DNA from: Schoenoplectus triqueter
Lineage: Eukaryota > Streptophyta > Magnoliopsida > Poales > Cyperaceae
DNA: 32,802 nt
Direction: 5' to 3'
Assembly (NCBI GenBank): GCA_964058805.1
Contig: CAXKVV010001800.1
Span: forward strand, 1-32,802
Shown: in pieces, positions 21,713-30,847 of the stretch
Layout: every line of letters begins with the position of its first letter
Position numbering within the stretch: position 1 is the first letter of the stretch
Notes under the pieces: generated by a model
The model's input: the letters and a program-made list of their open reading frames with translations, nothing else
Told to the model about the DNA's origin: nothing
Databases searched by the model: none
Made by a program: the position numbers and the translations under genes

Positions 21713-22298
21713 ACACCTTATTAGGCATTAAATGAAATAACAAAAAATAAAAATAATATTGCTATTCTGATAATCAAATTTGTCAAGCGCATTTTAAATT
21801 AAAGAGAATATGTGGAAGAACACTAAATCGGTATTCAAAGATATATATAGGTGGAATACCGATTTAGATATTATAGAATAGCGATTATTATTTAATTATG
21901 TTGTATTTTAATTATATTATTATATTATATTATGATTATAATTATAATTTTTTTTATTATTATATTATCATCATTCTAATTATGATTATAATTATTATTA
22001 TTTTATTATTATATTATGATTATATTCTTTTACTATTATCATCATAATAGTATCATAATTAACAATATTTATACTATTCTGACTAAGAAATGTCAAATAT
22101 ATTTTGTTCTTCCGAATAGTAAAAAAATCTCTCTTTCAAAATTACCACTCTTCTATTTTTTTATTGAAAAGATGAGAATCAAGATCTCAAATTTCATAAT
22201 TGTCCATAAAAACCCTCCATCCGGATTTTCAACCCACGACCTCCTAGTACTCAGTACCACTCTTCTATTTGTTATTCGTTAATTTACCAAGCGGACCC
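21713..22298 (-). mobile_element. PIF/Harbinger-like element, copy 2 (inverted, short core)
   Basis: Read on the minus strand from 22298, GGGTCCGCTTGGTAAATTAA matches the left end of the element at 8850, and the following AGAAGAGTGGTA and GACTATTCGGAAGA-type blocks match too. The other end (21713-21890) matches the GGAATAGC and GGTATACC/GATTAGC parts of the first copy's right end. Its AT-repeat core is only about 120 bp. An extra segment of about 105 bp lies between two copies of TACCACTCTTCTATTT (about 22143 and 22254) and may be a later insertion. The outer end at 21713 is worn and its target duplication cannot be read. Confidence 0.6.
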
Positions 22299-22859
22299 AT
22301 AATATAATAATCAAGGTTTTAAGTAGCGCGCTATAGCATTTTTCAAGATAAAAAACTATGCTATGATCCAACATTGCATTATGTCAAGCTATGTCCGCTA
22401 TAGCGAAAATAGCAGCCGCAATAGCGTATAGCGCTCCATTCAACATAAATTATATTTTTTGTTCAAAATTAATTTTGTACAACTTAAGAGGTCCAAACTT
22501 ATGTAGTTATAGTATTGTGATTATTTTAATAAAAAAATAACACAATTTATAGTTATTTCGATTATTTTGAATAGAAAAAATATTTAATTTTTACGGTATC
22601 AATGATATTTCGAATAGCAACTTAGAGTTTCTACTGATAATTATAAGTTTATAACTTAATTATTTTTTTGTTACTAATTACTCAATAAAAGTTTAGATTA
22701 TATAAAAATTAATAGAAAATATAAAGAAAACGCGATGTACCATACCTTTCGCTATAGCTTTTTTCAAAACATTCACTACCAGAAAAAATTGATTTAGAAC
22801 CGCCTATTTAGTACCGGTTTTTTTAAAAACAGGTGTTAAAAGGTGATAGTGGCATATTT

Positions 22860-23215
22860 GTAAATTTTATTAAAATTATTAGAACCGGTTTTGTATAACA
22901 ACCGGTTACAAATTTTTTTATTAAAACTGGTTTTATAATAACCGGTTCTATTTGATTTAATTAAAACCGGTTTTAACAAAACCGGTTCTAAATTTTTTGT
23001 TTTAGAACCGGTTTTATAAAAAGCGGTTCTAATTCATAAAATTGAATTAGAACCGCTTTTTATAAAAACCGGTTCTAATTCAATTTTATGAATTAGAACC
23101 GCTTTTTATAAAAACCGGTTCTAATTCAATTTTATGAATTAGAACCGTTTTTTAATAAAAACCGATTCTAATTAATATGAATTAGAACCGCTTTTTAATA
23201 AAAACCGGCTCTAAA
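22860..23215. repeat. Left subterminal hairpin array of the CACTA element
   Basis: Palindrome-rich units with AACCGGTT and GAACCG cores. From 23044 a 46-bp period is clear (unit starts 23044, 23090, 23136), each with GAATTAGAACCGC, TATAAAAACCGG and TTCTAATTC, so each unit can fold on itself and also pair with its neighbours. Earlier units (22880-23040) are more diverged. Confidence 0.85.
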
Positions 23216-23825
23216 GAAATTCTTTGCATCAACCAATAGAATTTCAGTTTTTTGCTCCCACGGATTGCTATGTTTTTCAATCTAATCGTTGGTTCATGCT
23301 TATCCGACGATCTAAAAACCAAAAATCAAAAATCTATATCCCACGGATTATCACTCTTCATCCTCCTGTTTCATATATAAAAGAGATATTGAGAGACAGA
23401 GAAAGAGAAAGAGCAAAGGTCGTCTTGAAGAAAGAAAAAAGAAAGGGAAAGAGAAAGACAGATTTGAAGTTCGTCTTGAAGCTCAAAAATGAATTTGATG
23501 TTTATTTGAAGTTTTTAGTTTAGTTTTTTTATTTTTTCTTTAGAAATTGTAAAGATAGAAAATTTGTCAGATTTTCTTTAATATGTAAATTATATATAAT
23601 TATTTTGTTAATGAAATATACTTTATTAGTTAATGATAAAATTAAATTATTTAATCAAAATTTAAAGAAATCAGAACTAGAGAATAATAAGAAAAAAACT
23701 ATTTTTTAGTAAATATTAAGAAACAAAGTTTCCAAGATAATAATGTATTATCCAGGCAGTGTAGTGGAGATATTTGAGAGAAATTGGCGAACTCAAATTA
23801 TTTCTTCCTGGGGCATGTACAATAG

Positions 23826-24110
23826 TTTAGAACCGGTTATTTCAAATAACCGGTTCTAAAGGTTAGAGTTTAGAACCGGTTATTTCAAATAACCGGTTCT
23901 AAATGTTAGAGTTTAGAACCGGTTATTTGAAATAACCGGTTCTAAAGGTTATAGTTTAGAACCGGTTATTTGAAATAACCGGTTCTAAAGGTTAGAGTTT
24001 AGAACCGGTTATTTTGAAATAACCGGTTCTAAATGTTAGCACCGCATAGTTTTAGAACCGGTTGTATAACCGGTGCTAAATCCTTTATATAACCGGTTCT
24101 AAAATATTTT
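23826..24110. repeat. Right subterminal array: five 43-bp perfect hairpin units
   Basis: Units begin TTTAGAACCGGTTATTT at 23826, 23869, 23912, 23955 and 23998, a fixed 43-bp spacing. Each holds TTTAGAACCGGTTAT followed by its inverted copy ATAACCGGTTCTAAA, separated only by a few bases. Two shorter variants follow to 24110. Subterminal repeats are transposase binding sites in known CACTA elements; the perfect hairpin form makes small-RNA production possible. Confidence 0.9.
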
Positions 24111-24169
24111 TTTGTGGTAGTGATTGCCGCGATGACACGATAATTGTTATTTAGAACCTTGATAATAAT

Positions 24170-25164
24170 GCATATATATCAAGAAGAAAATCAACACAGC
24201 AAGCCTTTAATTGGTTGTTATATACTAAATTCATTCCTACACGTTAGAACATCATGAAATATCCTGGAATATTAATACAGAAAAATTATAGTAATTCATC
24301 AAATTTACGAACCACCTCAATTAAATTTAAGTCTTACCGTCAAAACCCAGTGAAAATGTAGCAGATGTCTGTATTTGTTCCATAATCCCAGCTCATATTA
24401 TAATCTTTCATAAATATAATGAGTGACTGACCGTTGGTATATTGATATACTGTCCGATGGATGGTTTGGTCCTTCAGTTCGATTCAAGGTCTTGTCAATG
24501 AATTATGAAATTAGAAATATTTACCCCAACTTTTTTCCAATTATATATACCTATAGTTCTGTGCACATATATATGACATATATGTGTGTACAGATTATTT
24601 CCAAATATGAATTTGGCACAAATTTGATCCAAACGCATCCATTTGTATTAACCATCCCTTCAGAGCAAAAATTGCAGGAAAAGGACAAACGAAGTTATCC
24701 AATGTGCTGGATGAGTACTACGCGGGATATATAATTAGATCTTGATAATTTTCTAGCTATATATGCAATATGCGTGTTATGTAATTGAATTAGCTATTGG
24801 CCAATTCTAGGGTTGACATAGAAAGGAAACTCAAGGAGTTAATTATTGTTAGTTTTATATAATTGAGTAAGCTTAGTTTTTTTTGTGCTATTTTTTTTGT
24901 TATTTTGAAAAATTCCCATTAACTATAGTTAAAAATAAAAAAAGTATAAATAATTGTCGTATCCACTCTTTTGATGCAAATTTTCATTTTTTTTTCATCC
25001 ATAAAAAAATTAGTAAAATATCAATCACAAGTTGTTGAAAAATTTCATAATTCATTTCATGATTGTTATTTAATTAACGATGCTTAAATTGGGTTCAATT
25101 ATATGCTATTTTGTATCGAAAATATTAAAACAATGAAAAATATATCTAGAATACTTTTGAATCT
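24170..25164. other. AT-rich DNA downstream of MADS locus 2
   Basis: No gene is supported. The plus-strand open frame 24423-24734 has no family motif. A minus-strand window at 24338-24391 has AG before it and GTAAGA after it and is open in phase 0, but its peptide does not resemble a MADS C-terminal exon. Confidence 0.4.
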
Positions 25165-25170
25165 TTTATT
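25165..25170 (-). terminator. Candidate polyadenylation signal of MADS locus 2
   Basis: AATAAA on the minus strand, 66 bases after the stop reached by reading through exon 4. The motif is common in AT-rich DNA, so support is modest. Confidence 0.35.
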
Positions 25171-25236
25171 TATATAAAGTTCAGATATAGAGATAATAAA
25201 GAAGAAAATGGATGAGTTCTATGAAATAACAACGAT

Positions 25237-28200
25237 TTATTTGCAGATATATTTTTTCTTATATTGCTCCAGATCCAATTGAATGCATAAAACAAGAGTA
25301 GAATAGGTCACCTTCCTAGATTTTGTCACGCTCAAAGCATTAAGTAATACTTTTTTCATCTCTTCAAGCTCATCAAGTTCAAGCTGGTCTATGCTTTCAT
25401 GAACAACCCTATATAAGGCAAAAGTGCTATTTCAATATTGTATTCTTAAGTCAGCAAATACCGTATTGAGTGTATCTGCCCATGTATACATGGGCCTTAC
25501 TACATATTAAAAGAATGAAATCCCTAGTGAAAAATGATTTAATCCAGCAATATATTGATCCAAATAAATACAGCATACTTTAGTAGCTTAACTATCGTAT
25601 CTGAACTTGGATACTTGCTCTTCTCGTCCTGCAGAAAACAATTTAAATAGCCATTTTAGTTTGTATAATTTTCGATATTTGATTTTAAAAAGAAGGCAGA
25701 GAAATTTATCAAACAATTAAATTTTTTTAAAGTACACAGTCTATGTAACAATTAAATGATTTAGGTCTCAAGAAATAGAGTCCAGAATCAAGTATATATG
25801 GCATTCTTGACTAGAACGTACCTTTTTAACTATCCAGAAATGGTTGAATTCAAGGCTAATGTGCTAAACTAAACATTTGAAATTAACTACATTAGTCAAA
25901 GAGACTATTCTATTCATAATACTGGAAAAGATTTTTTCTTTTTTGGTCAAGTAACAAAAACGTTTTATTTTCTGGTAAATTATTATATATGCATCGATTG
26001 AATTAGCCTTCTTAGTAGTAATTCTAAATGTTCTCATTTCTTAAATTTAGTTAATGTATATGGATAATGCCATAATACAAACTGCACCGCTTTGTGATCA
26101 GATATATAGTTCTCCTACGAACTACCATAACTGTAGATTTCATTCGATCAAAATACGCTTCCTGGATAAATTTATGATTAACACAAAATTGCTCATCATG
26201 TTATGGCTTATAACATGGAAAAATACAAGATACCGGCCCATTAAATTTCCACCCACATACCTTAGCTTCACTGATATCCACTTGTGCTTTCCCTTTATTG
26301 TTGCCCTCTTTCTGAGCGCACATATATTCTTGGTAGCGTTTTATTGTCTTCTCTACACTGCATTTAAAAAAGATAGTAGAATTTTATATTGTTTTAAACA
26401 TCTACGAAGTGTTTCCGAAATATTATTCTGAATTTTATGAACTCAAAGTGCTATTTCGGAGTCTGATCATAAGTTTCACTCACATAACAAAAACAACTAA
26501 CGAACTAAATTAAATGAGAGTAAAAATAAGTTAACAGATCTGAAAAAAAGAAAGAAATTGCTCTAATTATATTTTAACTGAAAATTACAAATTTATTCTC
26601 TTTCTTATTTTCTTTCTACGTTATCTATCTATTTATACTATTCGATGTATTAATTGCACCTGCTACATATACAAATCTATATCTAAAACTATCTACCTCT
26701 AGATACGGACATTAAATGCCGGCTACATTTCTATCACGTTACTGTTTCAATAAGTTGTCTTTGACACCTATGATGTATGTCAGAAGTACTTCAGTCATCA
26801 TCTCCTTGGGTTCATCCCAAGGTCTTGATCATCCCGAGTTGTTAGCTCATTCTTGCTGCTGCTTCTTCGGGTTAGGGGTTGTCGAGGTCGGGTTTCCGAA
26901 TTCTTGGCTTTTTAAGATCAGGACTTGGAGTCTATAACTTCCTCATCCTCTCTTAAACTCAAGTCTCTCAGATTCATTACTCCGATCATCTGCTTGTAAT
27001 TTTCGAACAAAGGTTTCGATAGGACTCAGTGAAAATATCTGCAGTTTGGTCATTAATTTGCACATGAACCACACAAAACTCTCCATCCTTTATATGTTCC
27101 CGGATAGAGTGAAATCTCACATTGATGTGCTTGTTCCACTCGTAATGTATCAGTTATTGACTAACTCGATAGTTGACTTATTGTCAACTCAAATGTCTGT
27201 TGGTTCGAGTTGTGGGCGCTTCGCCTCCTATAATAGTCTCTTGAGCCAGATTACATGACTCACACCGAGTGATGCTGCGACATACTCGGACCCACAGGTC
27301 GACAATGTGAGTCATGTGACGATGAGCTGTTTCTTTGATGGACATGTGATGGTTGTGCCTCCCATGAAGAATGCATATTCTGAAGTGCTATTGTGATCAT
27401 CAATGTCACCGCACCAGTAACCATCTATAAAATCTATAAGTTCAAGCTTGTTAGTATTTCGGTAGAGCAACCTGAGGTCCCTATCTCCTTGATATATATG
27501 AGAATTCTCTTTACTATTTTCAAGTGAGTATATCTTAGATCCTCCATGAATCAGATTGTGACCCCCATGGTAAATGTTATGTTAGACCTCCACGGCACCT
27601 TGGAGAACTACCTTGGTTTGTATGGCCTTCTCGAGATATTTTTTATTCTTGAGCTTTTTTCCTTGCTCCAATGCTAAGAGTAGTTCAGTGAGTTCATCAA
27701 CGGCTAACTCGGCTAAATCTTTCGATTCCTCTATTGCGCACACCACCACCACATTTTCGAACATGTCTGTCAATTGCCCTAAAATCTTCTCCACCACTCT
27801 CTACTCCAAAAGACTTTCTCCATTTGACTCGGACCCTCCTCGTAGAGTCTGGAGTCTTACTTGTTTCAGCCGCTTGATCCCTTTACAAGCAATAAGGAGA
27901 ATTTCTCATGCCTTTTTAGAAGTTGTTGCTCCAATAATGTTCTCAAAGTCGGCTTCATCTACACTTTGGTATATGACGTAGAGTATTGTCTTATTCACTA
28001 CTCTTTTCTCTTTAAGTGTCTTCATCTGTAACACGATCATGGTACCAACATTTTTGGACTCAACATATCCCATTTCAACTACATCTCACACATTTTGAGC
28101 TCTTAACAGGACTCTTATATGAATGCTCCATTTATCATAGTTCGACTTCATCAATTTGGACACATCATACCGAGTGAACTATTTTTGGATCCAACTATTA

Positions 28201-30847
28201 GCTCTAATATTAATTTATTGATTCAAACTTCCATGAAGTGTTCCCTAAATACTATCCTGAAATTTATGAACTCAAAGTACTATATAGAAGTCCGATCAGA
28301 TATTTCACTCACACAACAAGAACAACCGATAGATTGAATTAAATGAGAATAGAAATAAATTAATAGATATGGGTGAAAGAAGAGAGTGCTCTGAATGTTA
28401 CAACTATATTTTTTTCTCTTATTTCCTTTTTACTCTATATATCTATTCATACTATATGGTGCATTTATTATATCTAATACATATACAAGTTTACATCCTA
28501 GACCATCTAATACATAATATTAAATTAATGTACACTACACTTCCGTTATAGTTGTCCTTGAAATATTAGCAATATTAGAAGTGCTTATGTCATCATCTCC
28601 TCGCATCCATTCCAATTTATTATCCCGAGCGGTTATGTTGGAATCCATCTCGAACAACTTATTTAGCTTGTGCTTGCTGCTGCTTCTTCAGATTAGAAGT
28701 TGTCGAGATCGGATTTCCAAAGTCTTGACTCAGAATCGAACTTAGAGCCCACAATTTCCTACACTTTAAGCAAAGAACTGGTTGTTTGCACATTGGCAAA
28801 ATATATAAGCATCATGCGATTGAGCATAAGTTTGTTCTGTAATGTATTTTGGCTAGTTATATGGACAAATAGTCAAATTGAAGTGAAAGGAAGTGCATTT
28901 CTATGTTTAAATCTGAATTTCATCTTTGTCAAAAATAAGTTTGGAAGTTTATCTCAGTTAGGTGTAACGAGATTCTGTCAATCTCATTAAATAAGGGAAA
29001 ATATTACTATTAGCTTGAAAAATTAATATTAGAAATAATTTAGGATATACGTGTCTACATGTCTTCATTATCTATATATAGTACATGGAGAATATCTGCT
29101 CTCATGACGAATAGCACTCTTTTAGTAAATATAAATATCAAGTCTGGTAATTAAGCATTTCAAGACAACTCAGAACAGTAACAACTTAGGATTTCAAAAT
29201 ATTTTATTTTCCTTTGACTATAAACCTTGCAGATTAAAGGCTACCCCAATTTTTTTTTCCAATTCATTTCATTTTTAGCCTACCCCAATTTATTTGGGAT
29301 TAAAGGTTTTGTTGTTGTTGTTGTTGTTGTTGACTATAAACCTTGCAGATCTGGAAACTTTTGTTTACTCAGTTCAAGTTTAATGAGGAATTGATCCTTT
29401 GATACACGTGATACCATTTTTAAGTATATTTCAGGACATGATTAACAGAATAAGGCATCATAGACTGTCTGATCCCCTTCCTGCCATATTTAGGAAAATA
29501 AGTTCACACTCAACAGAAGTACCTAAAGAACTTGAATGAAGGTGAAGGCATGCATCAGAAACGTTGAGATATAATTAAATAATCCTTAACAGTAGCTATG
29601 GTAATGTTTGATTTTGTAACATTTTGACTGCTCCCGCTAAATCTAAATTTAATAGTCAAAGTGCGACAACTATATTTAATTATTTTACAAGTCCATAATC
29701 CAGAGTATATCTACATTTTAAAGCTGTCCTCAATTTTTTTATTTGAAGGTTGAATTTTGTATAGTGTGATTAAATTAATCACTCACATTTAGAGAGAACT
29801 GCGGCTTTACGCTAGCTGGAACAGTAGTCAGTTAGCCAGTATTCAAGTTAATTAAAAGCACAAGAGAAGCGTGCGACCTTTATATGATATATCAGACCAT
29901 GCAAGTTTACACTTTGTATCTTATACGACAAAAAATATTTATTAAAGTCAATGATCCTCTTAGAATCTTAATAAACAAAGATTCTAACAAGAAAAATGTG
30001 GTCACCTGTGTGGCAGCTTTGGCCAAGTGTATAGCACAATTCGTGAAAATGTAGGTATATTATCTTGTGCATATATATACGAGAGAGAGCTGTTCCAACT
30101 TATAATTTTATTAAACGCGTCTTTGATACTCACCCTTCATGTGTCAACTTGGATTGAAAATTCCGACCAAAATTTTCTCATTTCAGTTTTTTCTAAAAGT
30201 TCACAGTGCTATTTCCTGACTTTTTTTTTGTGCATATGAACTGAATTAACAATTATAATTCTTTTTCCTGTACTCACTTCTCACTTGAAATTTTATTTTT
30301 TTCTGAAACTTATGTCCTTTACATTGAAAACAAGAAATATTAATTAAGAAATCAGAGATTTGTCCTTCCCAGAAGCATGAAATAATTAATATGTAGGCTT
30401 TAATATATGATATCGAGAGCCGTTTAATTAGAAGCTTGCTAGCTAATCTGACCCATCCTTCGATCTTGCATTAATTTGTTCTCTACATGAATATGCTAAT
30501 TAATACATATTTCACATAATTATATACTACAATTTAGTCAGTTCTTTCGGACCAGCTAAACTGCTGAAGTGCTATAAACGTAGGGATGTCAAGAGGGGGG
30601 AGATAAAAGTTGTTGTTCTTTGTACCAGTAATACATACCAAGAAGACGAAGAGAACTCAGAGAGGCGGCCGGCTGGAGAAAAGACAAGAAGCGCCACCTC
30701 AGCATCACAGAGCACGGCGAGCTCAAATGCTTTCTTGAGAAGACCTCCTTTCCTCTTCGAAAGCCTAACTTGCCTACTCGTCTTATCTTCTATCCTCTCT
30801 AATTTAACTTTTCCCCTCTTCTTCCCTTCCAGCGTCTCCCTCGCCAT
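25237..30847 (-). CDS. MIKC-type MADS-box transcription factor, FLC/OsMADS51-like (locus 2)
   Basis: Four exons can be joined: 30847-30639 (209 nt), 26357-26261 (97), 25628-25579 (50) and 25408-25312 (97), the last possibly extending to the stop TAA at 25239-25237. All introns have GT/AG ends, and the phases run 2, 0, 2, 0, the standard MIKC pattern. Exon 1 gives the MADS domain ([39 protein letters not shown]). Exon 2 gives the I region ([12 protein letters not shown]). Exons 3-4 give a shortened K domain ([10 protein letters not shown], then [14 protein letters not shown] and [12 protein letters not shown]). The product would be about 175 aa, near the short OsMADS51 type and well below the 210-250 aa of most MIKC factors. 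It would bind CArG boxes as a dimer in the nucleus; FLC-clade genes act in flowering time and cold response, which is inference here. Unusual residues are RQVRLSKR (family F at that L) and RLSEF (family aromatic at that S). Intron 1 is 4.3 kb and holds a copia element and a LINE tail. Confidence 0.82.
25312..25408 (-). CDS. Exon 4 (K box) of MADS locus 2
   Basis: The acceptor is TATATAG and the possible donor is GTGACC. It encodes an amphipathic leucine-rich helix ([14 protein letters not shown], then [12 protein letters not shown]), very like the end of the rice OsMADS51 K region. It is 97 nt against the usual 100. If the weak donor is not used, the frame stays open for 24 more codons to TAA at 25239-25237. 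Confidence 0.82.
25579..25628 (-). CDS. Exon 3 (start of K domain) of MADS locus 2
   Basis: It has TTTTCTGCAG before it and GTATGC after it. It reads [17 protein letters not shown] in phase 0 and ends at phase 2. At 50 nt it is shorter than the usual 62-65 nt exon 3 by a multiple of three, so the frame is kept. Confidence 0.75.
26261..26357 (-). CDS. Exon 2 (I region) of MADS locus 2
   Basis: It is preceded by a pyrimidine tract and AAATGCAG and followed by GTATGT. It completes the split codon from exon 1 as TGT, then reads [15 protein letters not shown] and on to DISEAK with no stop. The T-RYQ-Y pattern is the family's I-region signature. The acceptor lies only 32 bp from the copia LTR. Confidence 0.85.
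26390..26937 (-). repeat. 3' LTR of the copia element
   Basis: Aligns with the 5' LTR along its whole length with many substitutions, indicating an old insertion. On the minus strand it is preceded by a purine-rich tract (GAGAGGATGAGGAAG, about 26938-26955), suitable as the polypurine tract. Confidence 0.75.
27000..27545 (-). pseudogene. Copia RNase H fragment
   Basis: On the minus strand this reads, with several frameshifts and stops, [54 protein letters not shown] and [22 protein letters not shown] segments, the normal C-terminal RNase H order of copia polyproteins. It follows the gag fragment by fewer than 40 bases, so the whole middle of the polyprotein has been deleted. Confidence 0.82.
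27582..28180 (-). pseudogene. Copia gag fragment (UBN2-type)
   Basis: On the minus strand a run of about 190 codons, broken by stops near 28090 and 27800, contains [28 protein letters not shown] and [18 protein letters not shown], characteristic of the UBN2-type gag domain of plant copia elements. About 30 residues seem to be missing between LQTLRG and the second half. The frame ends at 27582, before any zinc knuckle. Confidence 0.8.
28180..28212 (-). other. Primer binding site remnant of the copia element
   Basis: On the minus strand ATATTAGAGC followed by GTTGGATCC resembles the usual copia TGGTATCAGAGC and the GGTTGGATCC that follows it. It sits just inside the 5' LTR. The match is worn. 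Confidence 0.55.
28219..28753 (-). repeat. 5' LTR of the copia element
   Basis: Shares with the other LTR, in order, GAAGTGTT, TTATGAACTCAAAGT, TTCACTCACA, CTTGCTGCTGCTTCTTC and GTTGTCGAG. Plus-strand ends are TG at 28219 and CA at 28753, as expected for an LTR. Confidence 0.75.
28754..30638. other. Intron 1 of MADS locus 2, 5' half
   Basis: Apart from the short LINE tail, I see no coding region or RNA gene. Plus-strand open frames at 28700-28990 and 30027-30239 carry no motif. Large first introns are common in FLC-clade genes and can hold regulatory elements; none is recognised here. Confidence 0.5.
29235..29329 (+). mobile_element. Short 5'-truncated RTE LINE tail in intron 1 of MADS locus 2
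   Basis: GCCTACCCCAATTTATTTGG followed by GATTAAAGG and (TTG)n matches the 3' tail of the LINE at 17127-20791. It is flanked by a 19-bp duplication, GACTATAAACCTTGCAGAT, at 29216-29234 and 29332-29350, with two further bases possibly shared. It lies antisense to the MADS gene. Confidence 0.85.
30639..30847 (-). CDS. Exon 1 (MADS domain) of MADS locus 2
   Basis: It starts with ATG at 30847 and ends in TCTTG before GTATGT, a strong donor, at phase 2. Residues 11-14 are RGKV, after a ten-residue N-terminal extension. It is roughly 88% identical by eye to the exon at 3693-3913 over the shared MADS portion. Confidence 0.9.

Larger units (their letters stand above)
22775..24122. mobile_element. 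Nonautonomous CACTA (En/Spm-type) element
   Basis: It starts CACTACCAGAAAAAAT at 22775 and ends TTTTTTTGTGGTAGTG at 24122, so the ends are inverted CACTACCA repeats. It is flanked by an exact ATT duplication (22772-22774 and 24123-24125), the three-base duplication of the CACTA superfamily. Subterminal arrays of AGAACCGGTT-type hairpins fill both sides. The 600-bp middle has no transposase motif; the open frame at 23224-23523 is lysine-rich without a recognised domain. It would depend on an autonomous partner elsewhere. Confidence 0.92.
22312..24161. mobile_element. hAT-like nonautonomous element, split by a CACTA insertion
   Basis: The ends are inverted: CAAGGTTTTAAGTAGCG from 22312 and, inverted from 24161, CAAGGTTCTAAATAACA. 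They are flanked by an exact 8-bp duplication ATAATAAT (22304-22311 and 24162-24169), as hAT elements make, although that sequence is low in complexity here. The left part is rich in CGCTATAGC-type motifs (22327-22435). Without the nested element it is about 0.5 kb and noncoding. It lies six bases from the end of the PIF-like copy. Confidence 0.75.
26390..28753 (-). mobile_element. Old Ty1/copia LTR element with large internal deletion
   Basis: Two diverged direct repeats, 26390-26937 and 28219-28753, are its LTRs. Between them on the minus strand come a primer-site remnant, a gag fragment and an RNase H fragment. Protease, integrase and most of the reverse transcriptase are missing. The element lies in intron 1 of MADS locus 2, in the same orientation as the gene, with its 3' LTR ending 32 bp from exon 2. 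A target duplication could not be identified, so outer ends are approximate. Confidence 0.82.

Noticed and set aside
23224..23523. Possible transposase fragment in the CACTA element
   Set aside because: The lysine-rich peptide has no recognisable transposase or other domain.
23826..24110. CRISPR-like regular repeats (43-bp period)
   Set aside because: Units are contiguous palindromes without unique spacers and lie inside a CACTA element in plant DNA.
24338..24391. Possible exon 5 of MADS locus 2 (minus strand, 54 nt, GTAAGA donor)
   Set aside because: Phase and borders are acceptable, but the peptide (start LGLWNKYR) does not resemble any MADS C-terminal region and nothing links it further.
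26054..26431. Plus-strand open frame of 125 codons
   Set aside because: It is antisense to the recovered MADS exon 2 and runs into the copia LTR; no family features.
27613..27981. Plus-strand open frame of 122 codons
   Set aside because: It is the opposite strand of the copia gag fragment.
28234..28240. Alternative LTR start at TGAAGTG
   Set aside because: Similarity between the two LTRs continues outward to TG at 28219 and 26390, closer to the primer site remnant.
30006..30063. Candidate exon 2 for MADS locus 2 (minus strand, 58 nt with AG/GT borders)
   Set aside because: Length fits the phase, but joining it to exon 1 creates TGA at the junction and TAA next. The exon at 26261-26357 fits far better.
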